A DNA stretch of 64,000 bases from RYN-133 sp963785425 (lineage in GTDB: Bacteria > Actinomycetota > Actinomycetes > Mycobacteriales > Jatrophihabitantaceae), in the NCBI GenBank assembly GCA_963785425.1, contig CAWAVG010000004.1:558001-622000 (forward strand). Direction: 5' to 3'. Shown in pieces: positions 42,885 to 52,259 of this stretch; position 1 is the first letter of the stretch; each line of letters opens with the position of its first letter. Both the position numbers and the translations under genes were made by a program. The notes under the pieces are model-generated. The model was not told the DNA's origin. It worked only from the letters and a program-made list of their open reading frames with translations, and did no database searches.

Positions 42885-42920
42885 GGCGGTCACTTTTGCG
42901 CAGGGTCGAACACAAGTCAA

Positions 42921-42957
42921 CACCGGCCGGCGCCCCGTGTGGGGACGCCGGCCGGTG
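42921..42957 (-). terminator. Long GC-rich hairpin after ino1
   Basis: CACCGGCCGGCG-CCCC pairs with GGGG-A-CGCCGGCCGGTG across a four-base loop. It lies 37 bases downstream of the ino1 stop and 36 bases upstream of the DeoR gene. It should terminate the padR-ino1 message; there is no T tract. Confidence 0.75.
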
Positions 42958-42994
42958 CCGGGTGATGCGGGGTGGAGCGCTCAGGCGCTGTGGC

Positions 42995-44077
42995 TCAGCG
43001 CTCGACCTTGCCGTCGATGAAGTCCTGCACGGCCTCGCGTGCCTCGTCGTCGAAGTACTGCACCGGCGGGGACTTCATGAAGTAGCTCGACGCCGACAGG
43101 ATCGGGCCGCCGATGCCACGGTCCTTGGCGATCTTCGCCGCGCGGACCGCATCGATGATGATGCCGGCCGAGTTCGGCGAGTCCCAGACCTCGAGCTTGT
43201 ACTCGAGGTTCAGCGGCACGTCGCCGAAGGTCTTGCCCTCGAGCCGGACGAAGGCCCACTTGCGGTCGTCGAGCCAGGCCACGTAATCGGACGGGCCGAT
43301 GTGGACGTTGCGCTCGCCGAGGTCGCGGTCGGGGATCTGGCTGGTGACCGACTGCGTCTTGCTGATCTTCTTCGACTCGAGCCGGTCGCGCTCGAGCATG
43401 TTCTTGAAGTCCATGTTGCCGCCGACGTTGAGCTGGTAGGTGCGCTGCACCTCCACGCCGCGGTCCTCGAACAACTTGGTGAGCACGCGGTGCGTGATCG
43501 TCGCGCCGACCTGGCTCTTGATGTCGTCGCCGACGATCGGGACGCCGGCGTCCTCGAACTTCTTGGCCCACTCGGGCGTGCTGGCGATGAAGACCGGCAG
43601 CGCGTTGACGAAGGCGACGCCCGCGTCGATCGCACACTGCGCGTAGAACTTGGCGGCCTGTTCCGAGCCGACCGGCAGGTAGCAGATCAGGACGTCGACG
43701 GCCTTCTCGCGAAGCACCGACACGACGTCGACCGGCTCCTCGTTCGACTCCTCGATCGTCTCGCGGTAGTACTTGCCGAGCCCGTCGAGGGTGTGGCCGC
43801 GCTGCACCGGCACGCCGAGTTCGGGCACGTCGCAGATCTGGATCGTGTTGTTCTCGCTGGCCAGGATCGCCTGCGACAGGTCGGTGCCGACCTTCTTCGC
43901 GTCGACGTCGAACGCCGCAACGAACTCGATGTCGCTGACGTGGTACGGCCCGAAGTTCACGTGCATCAGGCCGGGGACCTTGGCGGCCGGGTCGGCGTCA
44001 CGGTAGAAGTGGACGCCCTGGACGAGCGAGGCGGCGCAGTTGCCGACGCCGACGATGCCGACTCTGATCGAACCCAT
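42995..44077 (-). CDS. ino1: Inositol-3-phosphate synthase
   Basis: This enzyme converts glucose-6-phosphate to myo-inositol-3-phosphate with NAD as a cycling cofactor, feeding phosphatidylinositol and mycothiol synthesis in actinobacteria. ATG 44075-44077 follows AAGGAGGAG. The 360-residue product has the NAD motif VGIVGVGNCAASLVQGVHFY, NTIQICDVPELGVPVQRG, GDDIKSQVGATITHR and the active-site LNVGGNMDFKNMLERDR. The start overlaps the padR stop in ATGA, so the two are translated together. The same padR-ino1 pairing is found in Mycobacterium. Confidence 0.96.
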   Translation of the reverse strand: MGSIRVGIVGVGNCAASLVQGVHFYRDADPAAKVPGLMHVNFGPYHVSDIEFVAAFDVDAKKVGTDLSQAILASENNTIQICDVPELGVPVQRGHTLDGLGKYYRETIEESNEEPVDVVSVLREKAVDVLICYLPVGSEQAAKFYAQCAIDAGVAFVNALPVFIASTPEWAKKFEDAGVPIVGDDIKSQVGATITHRVLTKLFEDRGVEVQRTYQLNVGGNMDFKNMLERDRLESKKISKTQSVTSQIPDRDLGERNVHIGPSDYVAWLDDRKWAFVRLEGKTFGDVPLNLEYKLEVWDSPNSAGIIIDAVRAAKIAKDRGIGGPILSASSYFMKSPPVQYFDDEAREAVQDFIDGKVER

Positions 44078-44643
44078 CAGGGCTCCTCCTTGGGATTGTG
44101 ACGTGGTGGTACCGCGAGGGTGTTCTCGTGCTCGATGAGCTCGGTGAGCCAACGGACCTCGCGTTCCTTGGACTCCAAGCCGTGCTGTTGCAACTCGCGG
44201 GTGTAGCGGTCCACCCGGGCGCTCGTGCGGCCCAACGAGCTGCGCATACCGTCGCGCTGCTCCTCGACCCGGCGACGCCGTCCTTCGAGGATCTGCAGCC
44301 GGATGTCCGACCGCGTCTGGGCGAAGAACGCCAGCCGTGCGCCGAAGCCCTCGTCATCGAAGGCGTCCGGACCGACATCGCTGAGCAGGTCGGCCAGATG
44401 CTCCTTGCCCTCGGCGGTGAGCCGGTAGACCCGCTTGCCACGGCGCGAATGGGCGCCGCTCGGCGGCTCGAGTGCCGGCTCTTCGGAGATCCAGCCCGCC
44501 TCGGCGAGCCGTCGCAGCGTGGGATAGAGCGAACCGTAGGAGAACGCCCGGAATGTCCCCAGCAGGGTCGACAGCCGTTTGCGGAGCTCGTAGCCGTGCA
44601 TCGGGCTCTCGTTGAGCAGCCCCAGAACCGCGATCTCCAACAT
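44077..44643 (-). CDS. PadR-family transcriptional regulator
   Basis: A 188-residue PadR regulator with the winged HTH AVLGLLNESPMHGYELRKRL, then SYGSLYPTLRRLAEAGWISE and RRGKRVYRLTAEGKEHL, and a C-terminal helical dimer domain. It is translationally coupled to ino1 and lies just downstream of a perfect inverted repeat at 44669-44687, so autoregulation plus control of inositol synthesis is likely. Confidence 0.94.
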   Translation of the reverse strand: MLEIAVLGLLNESPMHGYELRKRLSTLLGTFRAFSYGSLYPTLRRLAEAGWISEEPALEPPSGAHSRRGKRVYRLTAEGKEHLADLLSDVGPDAFDDEGFGARLAFFAQTRSDIRLQILEGRRRRVEEQRDGMRSSLGRTSARVDRYTRELQQHGLESKEREVRWLTELIEHENTLAVPPRHNPKEEP

Positions 44644-44668
44644 CGGCGTGTCACCCCCTATCGCTGCG

Positions 44669-44687
44669 ATGTATCACCACGATACAT
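44669..44687. promoter_or_regulatory. PadR-type operator (ATGTATC-N5-GATACAT)
   Basis: A perfect 7-5-7 inverted repeat, ATGTATC-ACCAC-GATACAT, lies 25 bases upstream of the padR start. PadR proteins typically recognise ATGTA...TACAT-like palindromes, so this is a convincing autoregulatory site. Confidence 0.8.
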
Positions 44688-44729
44688 CACCGTGTCACAT
44701 GCAGCCGGGGTCGGGTCGTCTCCTCACGC

Positions 44730-44779
44730 GCTCGCTCCGCTCGGGGCCGATCGCCGAACGGAATCGCTCGCTGCGCTCG
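44730..44779 (-). repeat. Pair of CGAGCGNAGCGAGC repeats, minus orientation
   Basis: GCTCGCTCCGCTCG (44730-44743) and GCTCGCTGCGCTCG (44766-44779) are the reverse complements of the gyrA-gyrB repeats, again as a close pair (36-base spacing) in an intergenic gap. Confidence 0.6.
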
Positions 44780-44853
44780 CGAGGCGGCGGGAGTCGGCCC
44801 GGAGCCGTCGTCGCCCGGAGGCTCATCGGCGTGAGCCTCCCTGGTGGTTGCGT

Positions 44854-46793
44854 TTACCGAATAAGGGGGGCGGCGAAGGCGGCTTCGGGGATGGCGAAGG
44901 CGGCGACGAGGTCGAGGGCGTGCGGGCGGAGCTCGGCGCAGAGCCGGTTGACCTCGGCGAGCACCGCCTTCGAGCGGGTGGCGGTGAGCCGGCCGTGCTC
45001 CTGGAACCAGCCACGCTCGGCCTCGAGCGTCGACAACGCGAACAGGTCGCACAGCGGATCGAGCGCCTCGGCCGCCTCGGGGTGCTCGTCGATCGCGTCG
45101 GCGAAGGCCTGCAGCAACACCAGGTCGACGTGGGCGCGCGCGGCGGCGAGCAGGTGATCCTGGGCCGCGTTGAACACCGCGAACGGGTCGTCGGCGCCGG
45201 GCGCCTTGCGCAGCCGCCGGGCCAGCGTCTCGAGCAGGTGCCGCTCGCGGAACTCGAACATCTCGAGGTGCCAGCCGCGGTCGAGCAGCGACGCCTCTTC
45301 GTCGCGCCCGGCGTCGACGCAGCCGCTGCACCAGGCGGCGTGCGCCGACCTTCTCGAGGACGGTCTCGAACGCCTGGTCGGTGACGAAGCGCGCGGTGCC
45401 GAGCCAGTCGAGCTCGCCGAAGTGGTCGCGGTAGCCGGTGAGCAGCTCCTTGGCGACGAGCTGCAGCAGGACGGTGTTGTCGCCCTCGAAGGTGGTGAAC
45501 ACGTCGGTGTCGGCCTTGAGGCCGGGCAGCCGGTTCTCGGCGAGATAGCCCGCGCCGCCGCACGCCTCGCGGCACTCCTGGATCGTGCGGGTGGCGTGCC
45601 AGGTCGCCGATCGCCTTGATGCCGGCGGCGCGCGCCTCGAGCTCGCGCCGGCGGGGATCGTCCTCGAGCTCGTCGCCGGCGTCGGCGATCGCTCCGAGTG
45701 GTGGCGTCGTCTCGTCGAGCAGCGCGACGAGCTCGAGCTGCGCGAAGTGCAGCGCGTAGGTGCGAGCCAACGCCGGCAGCAGTTTGCGCTGGTGGGCGAG
45801 GTAGTCGAGCACGCGGATCTCGGATCCGTCCGGGCCTCGAACTGGCGCCGCTTGTCGCCGTAGCGGATGGCGATGGTGAGCGCGACCTTCGTCGCCGACC
45901 CGCGCCGCCGGCCACGCTGATCCGGCCCTGCACGAGGGTGCCGAGCATCGTGAAGAACCGCTTGGTCTGGTTCTCGATCGGCGTCGAGTACGTGCCGTCG
46001 GCGGCGACGTCGCCGTAGCGGTTGAGCAGGTTGTCACGCGGGATGCGCACGTCGTCGAAGTACAGCCGGCCGTTGTCGACGCCGTTGAGCCCGGCCTTGA
46101 GCCCGCAGTCCTCGATGCGGACGCCCGGCAGGCGTGGCGCCGTCGCCGTCGCGGATCGGGACGACGAACGCATGCACGCCCTGGTCCTCGCCACTGGTGA
46201 TCAGCTGCGCGAACACGACGGCGACGTGGCCGTCGCGGGCGGCGTTGCCGATGTACTCCTTGCGCGCGTCGTCGTCCGGGGTGTTGATGACGAACTCGTC
46301 CGTGTCCGGGTCGTAGGTCGCGGTCGTGCGCACGTTCGCGACGTCGGACCCGTGGCCGGTCTCGGTCATCGCGAAGCAGCCGAGCAGCTCGGCGTTGACG
46401 GTGTCGGCGAGGTACGCGTCGTGGTGGCGCTCGGTGCCCAGGTGCAGGATCGCGCCGCCGAACAGGCCCCACTGCACGCCGGCCTTGACCAGCAGCGACA
46501 GATCGCCGAACGCGAGCATCTCGAAGGCGGTGACGCTGCCGCCGACGTCGTCCTGGCCGCCGTACTTGGCGGGGAAGCCACGTCCGGAGTACTGCGGTCC
46601 GGCCAGGGCGCGGCAGCTTGCTGAGCACGTCCGCGCGCTGGTGCTCGACGTCGGCGCCGACGGTCACGGCGAACCGCGGGTCGTCGGCCAGCTCGCGTGC
46701 CTCGTCGCGGACGGCGTGCCAGCGCCCGTCCAGCACCCGGCGCAGCGTGTCGACCGGCACGGCGCTCCGCGTCGTTTCCGGGGCACTGCTCAC
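44854..46793 (-). CDS. Acyl-CoA oxidase/dehydrogenase family protein (several frameshifts)
   Basis: The gene encodes a roughly 645-residue flavoenzyme of the acyl-CoA oxidase-like branch of FadE proteins, which desaturate acyl-CoA in beta-oxidation. Segments recovered from different frames, in order: VQWGLFGGAILHLGTERHHD, FAMTETGHGSDVANVRTTAT (FAD loop), LKAGLNGVDNGRLYFDDVRI, TKRFFTMLGTLVQGRISVAG, FTTFEGDNTVLLQLVAKELL, and the C-terminal oxidase domain ending LVAAFAIPEAAFAAPLIR. The GTG at 46791-46793 overlaps the TetR stop. At least four indels break the frame. Because order and content are otherwise complete, these are probably assembly errors. Confidence 0.8.
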
Positions 46794-47481
46794 GTCGACT
46801 CCAATCGCGGAAAGACGCCCGGGGCGGGCCGGGCGTCGGCGGGCTGTCCCGCATAGCTCTGTACCCCGGCGGCGCCGCCCCACAGCAGCGCGGACAGATA
46901 CCGGGCGAGTTGCGGACGGGTCATCGCCGTCGGGTGGTCGAGCCACCACAGGCTGGCCGCGCTGATGAATCCGACGATCGCCTCGCCCCACGGGTGCGCC
47001 TAGGCCGGGTCGAGGCCGTCGGCGCGCAGCGGCTCGGCGAGCTGCTCGGCGAGCATGGCGGCGATCACCTCGCTGAACGTCGTGCCGTCCTCGAGGTGCG
47101 GGTGGCGCACCACGAACCGGTACAGCTGCGGGGCTCTGCTCGAGCAGCGCGAGGTAGGCGTCGACGCTGTCGCGTGATGAGCTCCTGCGGGCCGGGTGCC
47201 CGCTCGGTCACCGCGCGCAGCGCGGCGAGGATCGTCCCGACCACCCGCTGGGTGACCGCGCGGTGCAGGTCGGTCTTGTCGGCGAAGTAGCGGTAGATGA
47301 CCGGCTTGCTGGTGTGGGCGTCGGCGGCGATCTGGTCCATGCCGGCCTCGGGACCGTGGCGTTTGACCGACCGGACCGCGGCGTCGATCAGCTCCTCGCG
47401 GCGGGTGCCGCGGTGGGCGTCCCAGCGGGAGCGGCGCCCGTCGACCGGGACGGCCGTGGTTGCGGCCACATCGCCTTTCAC
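46790..47481 (-). CDS. TetR-family regulator (frameshifted)
   Basis: The N-terminal HTH reads RREELIDAAVRSVKRHGPEA, then MDQIAADAHTSKPVIYRYFA. The ligand domain continues in other frames: LYRFVVRHPHLEDGTTFSEV, then WGEAIVGFISAASLWWLDHP and LARYLSALLWGGAAGVQSYA, to a stop that overlaps the acyl-CoA oxidase start (GTGA). At least two indels are needed. GTG 47479-47481 is a likely start, with a second GTG 12 bases later. It is coupled to the FadE gene, diverges from the thiolase gene, and a palindrome sits in the shared promoter, so it probably represses both directions in response to an acyl-CoA. Confidence 0.78.
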
Positions 47482-47496
47482 GATACCGACGGTATC
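47482..47496. promoter_or_regulatory. TetR operator palindrome in the divergent promoter
   Basis: GATACC-GAC-GGTATC is a perfect 6-3-6 inverted repeat between the divergent TetR and thiolase genes. It ends two bases before a -10-like CATACT (47498-47503), so a bound repressor would block the thiolase promoter. Confidence 0.65.
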
Positions 47497-47512
47497 GCAT
47501 ACTCTGGGTGCC

Positions 47513-48803
47513 ATGAGTCTCACGTCGCGCCGCCGATCGTCGGCGGCAACCGCATCCCGTTCGCCCGCTCCAACGGCCCGTACGCGCGCGCGTCCAACCA
47601 GGACATGCTCACCGCCGCGATCGACGGCCTCGTCGCGCGGTTCGGGCTGCAGGACGAGCGCCTCGGCGAGGTCGCCGCCGGCGCGGTGCTCAAGCACAGC
47701 CGCGACTTCAACCTCACCCGCGAGTCGGTGCTCGGCTCGCGGCTGGCACCGACGACGCCGGCCTACGACGTGCAGCAGGCCTGCGGCACGGGGCTCGAGA
47801 CCGCGATCCTCGTCGCGAACAAGATCGCGCTCGGCCAGATCGAGTCCGGCGTCGCCGGCGGGGTCGACACCACGTCGGACGCCCCGATCGCGGTGAACGA
47901 GGACCTGCGCGAGGTGCTGCTCGAACTCAACCGCGCGAAGACGCCTGGGTGCGCGGCTCAAGGCGCTGGGCGGGCTGCGGCCGGGCCAGCTCGTCCCGGC
48001 GATCCCGCAGAACAGCGAGCCGCGCACCGGGCTGTCGATGGGCGAGCACCAGGCCGTCACGACGCGCGAGTGGGGCATCACCCGCGAGGCGCAGGACGAG
48101 CTCGCGGCAGCCTCGCACCACAATCTCGCCGCGCGCGTACGACCGCGGCTTCTTCGACGACCTGGTCACGCCGTTCCTCGGCGTCTCGCGCGACCAGAAC
48201 CTGCGTGCCGACTCGACGGTCGAGAAGCTGGCGAAGCTCAAGCCGGTCTTCGGCCGCGGGACGAGGGCGCGACGATGACGGCGGGCAACTCGACGCCGCT
48301 GACCGACGGCGCCTCGACCGTGCTGCTCGCGTCGGACGAGTGGGCCGCCGAGCACAACCTGCCCGTGCTCGCGCACTTCGTCGATGCCGAGACCGGCGCG
48401 GTCGACTACGTGCACGGCGACAAGCAGCGCCGACGGCCTGCTGATGGCGCCGGTCTACGCGCTGCCGCGACTGCTCGCGCGCAACAAGCTGTCCCTGCAG
48501 GACTTCGACTTCTACGAGATCCACGAGGCGTTCGCCTCGACCGTGCTGACCACGCTCGCCGCGTGGGAGGACGACGCGTTCTGCAAGCAGTACCTCGGCC
48601 TGGACACGCGCGCTCGGCTCGATCGACCGGTCGAAGCTGAACGTGAACGGCTCGTCGCTCGCCGCGGGCCACCCGTTCGCGGCCACCGGCGGCCGCATCG
48701 TCGCGACGCTCGCGAAGCTGCTGCACGAGAACGGCGGTGGCCGCGGCTGATCTCGATCTGCGCCGCCGGCGGCCAGGGCGTCGTCGCGATCCTGGAGGCC
48801 TGA
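47513..48803 (+). CDS. fadA2: Acetyl-CoA C-acyltransferase (FadA2-like thiolase, many frameshifts)
   Basis: A thiolase of about 430 residues that cleaves 3-ketoacyl-CoA. ATG 47513 gives a few residues before the first shift near 47525. Recovered segments: IVGGNRIPFARSNGPYARAS, YDVQQACGTGLETAILVANK (nucleophile Cys), LVPAIPQNSEPRTGLSMGEH, GNSTPLTDGASTVLLASDEW, DFDFYEIHEAFASTVLTTLA, NVNGSSLAAGHPFAATGGRI (catalytic His) and SICAAGGQGVVAILEA (second Cys). Both catalytic cysteines and the His are present. Several single-base shifts break the frame in 1.3 kb. The neighbours match the mycobacterial Rv0241c-Rv0244c lipid cluster, hence the name. Confidence 0.82.
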
Positions 48804-48806
48804 GCC

Positions 48807-50170
48807 ATGACCGACCGCTACCTGAACCTCGTCAACTCGCCGATCGGCGCCAAGGTCGCATCGACGGTCGGCCTGCCTCGGCCGGCAGTGCTGCGCCGCT
48901 TCCGCGCGGGCGATCCGATCGCTGCCCGGGCCCGGTGCTGCTCGGCTCGACCGCCGGCAAGGTGCCCGCCGCGCTGACCAAGATCGTCACCGAGGCCGGC
49001 GCCGAGGCCGTGACCGAACCGGGCGAGGGCGCCAAGTGGGGCGCGCTGCTCCTCGACGCGCGCGCGGTCGCGACGCCCGTCCGATCTCGCCGGACCTGCG
49101 CGCCTTCCTCGCGCCGCGGCTGCGCGCACTGCTCCCGTCCGGACGGGTGCTCGTGCTGGGCGTCGCCCGAGGGGAGCTCGCGACCCGAGCGTGCCTGCCG
49201 GCGACGACATCACCGTCGACGCGACCCGGCAGGCGCTGGACGGCATCGTGCGCTCGCTGGCGAAGGAGCTGCAGCGCGGCTCGACGGCCAACCTGCTCCG
49301 GGTCGACGACGAGGCCTCGCTGGCGTCGGCGATCCGGTTCTTCCTGTCCGGCCGGTCGGCGTACGTCGACGGGCAGCCGCTGCTGCTCGGCCCGGGCGTG
49401 GCACCCGACCCGGAGGACTGGGACCAGCCGCTGGCCGGCAAGACCGCGCTCGTCACGGGTGCCGCGCGCGGCATCGGCGCCGCGATCGCCGGCGTGCTGG
49501 CCCGCGACGGCGCGCACGTCATCGTCGCCGACCTGCCGTCCGGCCGGCGAGGCGCTGGCCAAGGTCGCGAACCGCATCGAGCGGCACGACGCTGCACCTC
49601 GACGTCGCGCCGCCCGACGCGCCGCGAGAAGTTGCTCGACCACCTGGGCGCGCAGACCGCCGGGCTCGACATCCTGATCCACAACGCGGGCATCACCCGC
49701 GACAAGCTGCTGGCGAACATGAAGCCGGAGCAGTGGGATTCGGTGCTCGCGGTGAACCTCGAGTCGCAGCTGCGGATCAACGCCGCGCTGCTCGAGTCCG
49801 GACCAGCTTGCGCGACCAGGCCCGTGTCGTGTGCCTGTCGTCGACGACGGGTCTGTCCGGCAACCGCGGCCAGACGAACTACGGCGCGACGAAGGCCGGC
49901 GTGATCGGCATGGTGCGTTCCTCGGCGGCCGCGTTCGCCGACCACGGCGATTCGACGATCAACGCGATCGCGCCCGGCTTCATCGACACCGAGATGACGG
50001 CGAAGATGCCGCTGGCCACCCGCGAGGTGGCGCGCCGGCTGTCGTCCCTGCAGCAGGCGGGCCTGCCGATCGACGTCGCCGAGGCCGCCGCGTGGCTGGC
50101 GTCGCCCGGCGCCGGCGGCATCAACGGCCAGGTGCTGCGCGTCTGCGGCCAGAACCTGGTGGGCGCGTGA
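48807..50170 (+). CDS. fabG4: High-molecular-weight 3-oxoacyl-ACP/CoA reductase FabG4-like (frameshifted)
   Basis: ATG 48807, four bases after the thiolase stop, starts MTDRYLNLVNSPIGAKVAST. An N-terminal flavodoxin-like domain of about 200 residues (LLGSTAGKVPAALTKIVTEA) precedes a ketoreductase SDR domain: TALVTGAARGIGAAIAGVLA (cofactor loop), DILIHNAGITRDKLLANMKP, and the active site LSSTTGLSGNRGQTNYGATK with Ser, Tyr and Lys. This two-domain form is FabG4, which reduces 3-oxoacyl substrates. Several indels break the frame in its first two thirds; from about 49800 on it is clean. Confidence 0.85.
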
Positions 50171-50237
50171 TCCGCACTTTGACCCTGCAACGGTCGCAAT
50201 TGCCCCCAATTCACGGCCGATACGGGGTCAAAGTCGC

Positions 50238-51074
50238 ATGACGACGGAACTGAAGAGTGCGCCGGCGCTGCTGCCGATGTACGCGAAGGCGGCGGCGACG
50301 GGGCCGCTGCACCGCGGCGGCGACCTGCCCGACTCGCGCTACACGCTCGCCGACCAGCCGATCGATGCGGAGCACCTGGCCGACTACCAGCGGGTGTGCG
50401 GCTTCGGGACGAGCGACGTGCTGCCGCCGACATACCTGCACGTGCTGGCCTTCCCCGTCACCGTGGCCCTGATGACCGAGCGTGCTTTCCCGTTCCCGCT
50501 GGTCGGGCTGGTGCACGTCGCCAACTCGATCACGGTCGTCCGGCCGGTGCACTCGGACGAACACGTGTCCTTCGACGTGCGCGCCGCCGACCTGCGCCCG
50601 CACCCGGCGGGACGCCAGCTCGACCTGCTCGTCGACGCCACGATCGCGGGCGAGACGGTGTGGACGGGCCGCTCGACCTATCTGCGCCGTGGTGGCGGCA
50701 GCGGCGACAAGAGCGCGCGCACCGACGCCACCGCACCGGGGGGTCCCGCCGCGATCATCAGAGTCCCTGATGACATCGGGCGGCGCTACGGCGCGGTGTC
50801 AGGCGACCGCAACCCGATTCACCTGCACTCGCTCACGGCGAAGGCGTTCGGGTTCCCGTCGGCGATCGCGCACGGCATGTGGCTCAAGGCGCGCACCCTG
50901 GCCACCCTCGAGGGACGCCTGCCCGACGCCTACACCGTCGATGTCGCCTTCAAGACGCCGGTGTTCCTGCCCTCGTCCATCGCGATCAGCGCCACCCGCG
51001 GCGAGACCGGCTGGGCGCTGGACGTGCGCAATCCGCGCACCGGCAAGCCGCACCTGTCCGGCGCGACGTCCTAG
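50238..51074 (+). CDS. htdX: MaoC-family 3-hydroxyacyl-thioester dehydratase (HtdX-like)
   Basis: A 278-residue double hot-dog protein. The C-terminal half carries the hydratase-2 active site YGAVSGDRNPIHLHSLTAKA then FGFPSAIAHGMWLKART, with the catalytic Asp/His pair. The N-terminal half is a degenerate hot-dog (LPPTYLHVLAFPVTVALMTE). It would dehydrate or hydrate 3-hydroxyacyl thioesters, completing a ketoacyl-reductase, dehydratase and thiolase set with its upstream neighbours. It lies 67 bases after fabG4 and its frame is intact. Confidence 0.9.
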   Translation: MTTELKSAPALLPMYAKAAATGPLHRGGDLPDSRYTLADQPIDAEHLADYQRVCGFGTSDVLPPTYLHVLAFPVTVALMTERAFPFPLVGLVHVANSITVVRPVHSDEHVSFDVRAADLRPHPAGRQLDLLVDATIAGETVWTGRSTYLRRGGGSGDKSARTDATAPGGPAAIIRVPDDIGRRYGAVSGDRNPIHLHSLTAKAFGFPSAIAHGMWLKARTLATLEGRLPDAYTVDVAFKTPVFLPSSIAISATRGETGWALDVRNPRTGKPHLSGATS

Positions 51075-52168
51075 ATCCCCGGGTCGTCCTGGCCCGTGTC
51101 GTCGTTCGAGGGCTCGTCGGCGCCGTTGCTCGACGGGGTACGTGAGGTGCGGCGATTGAGCCAGTCGACGAACGAGTCTGCGGCGGTGCCCAGGCTCGAG
51201 CCGACGTTGCGCACCGTCGTCACCAACGGGTCGGTCGACTCGTCGATGCGCTTCTTGTACGTGCGCACCGCCTCGCGGGCACTGTCGGACACGCTCGCGG
51301 TCGGGTCGTCCTCGCGGTGCGGGTAGGTCCCGTCGAGGATCGCGCGGTATTCGTCGGAGCCCGACCAGCGCTTGAGCTCGGCAGCACGCACCACCGCGAA
51401 CGGGTGCGTCTGCTTCTCGGTGTTGAGCAGCTTGAGCACGCCGTCACGAAGGTCGCCGGCTGATTCGTAGTCGGCGGCCTGGGCGAGGAAGGCGTCGACG
51501 TCGATCTCGTCCAGGTGCGCGCCGCCGGCGAGCTTCATGTGGGTGCGCAGGCAGGGGTCGAAGTCCTGGACGGCGAGCAGGCCGGCCCGGTCGCCGGACA
51601 GCTCGGCCTTGCGCTGCCACTCGCGCAGCGCCGCGATCAGCGCGCGCAGCCCGAGACCGCCGACGGGCAGCCAGCCGAGCACGCCCACCAGGTTCAGCAG
51701 GTGGAACAGCATCGACTGGTAGAGCGCGTGGCCCGACAACGCGTGCCCGGCCTCGTGGCCGAGCACGAACCTGCGCTCCTCGTCGTCGGTCAGTTCGTAG
51801 AGCCCGCTGCTCATCGCGATGAACGGACGGTCGACGCCGAGCGTGATCGCCTCGGGATAAGGATTGTTGAAGACGTAGAGCTCCGGCCGCTCGGGGAGAT
51901 CGAGCGTGGTGACGACCTCGTCCATGATCCGGTTCAGGCCCGCGAACTGGCGCCCGTCGACGCGCACGGCGGACGAGAGGTAGACGAGCCGGTACTGCCG
52001 TTCGCGCAGCAACCCCGAGGCCGCCTTGAGTACCTGGTCGAAGCCCGGTACCGCCCGTAGGGCCGTCAGGGCCGTGCGGTCGGCGGGGTGCTCGAAGGCG
52101 CGCGAGCTGATACCGGTGAGAACCACCCGCCCTGCATCGTCGACGGACCTACCGGTTTGCTCGCTCAT
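51071..52168 (-). CDS. M48-family metallopeptidase
   Basis: A 365-residue protein with the zinc motif FVLGHEAGHALSGHALYQ, a hydrophobic hairpin (SMLFHLLNLVGVLGWLPVGG) and the third zinc ligand in WQRKAELSGDRAGLLAVQDF. This is the Ste24/HtpX-like M48 family, possibly membrane-associated. The C-terminal 90 residues are charged and disordered. It is convergent with the MaoC gene, overlapping by four bases. Its substrate is unknown. Confidence 0.9.
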   Translation of the reverse strand: MSEQTGRSVDDAGRVVLTGISSRAFEHPADRTALTALRAVPGFDQVLKAASGLLRERQYRLVYLSSAVRVDGRQFAGLNRIMDEVVTTLDLPERPELYVFNNPYPEAITLGVDRPFIAMSSGLYELTDDEERRFVLGHEAGHALSGHALYQSMLFHLLNLVGVLGWLPVGGLGLRALIAALREWQRKAELSGDRAGLLAVQDFDPCLRTHMKLAGGAHLDEIDVDAFLAQAADYESAGDLRDGVLKLLNTEKQTHPFAVVRAAELKRWSGSDEYRAILDGTYPHREDDPTASVSDSAREAVRTYKKRIDESTDPLVTTVRNVGSSLGTAADSFVDWLNRRTSRTPSSNGADEPSNDDTGQDDPGI

Positions 52169-52259
52169 GAGTCACCTTCGTCGCGTGTGCTGATGAGCCC
52201 AGTCTCCCCCGCGCCCCGCAGAGTGCAAGGTCGCGGACGGACCGGTGCGGCAAGGTGCC

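Noticed and set aside
44823..46991. Single 722-codon minus-strand frame covering the acyl-CoA oxidase region
   Set aside because: It is open only because of GC bias. Real oxidase motifs are distributed over several frames, and this frame reads through the TetR/oxidase boundary.
44854..50170. Interpretation as a decayed, pseudogenised lipid operon
   Set aside because: Catalytic motifs are all retained, shifts are single-base, and core genes such as parB show the same defect, so assembly error is the simpler reading.
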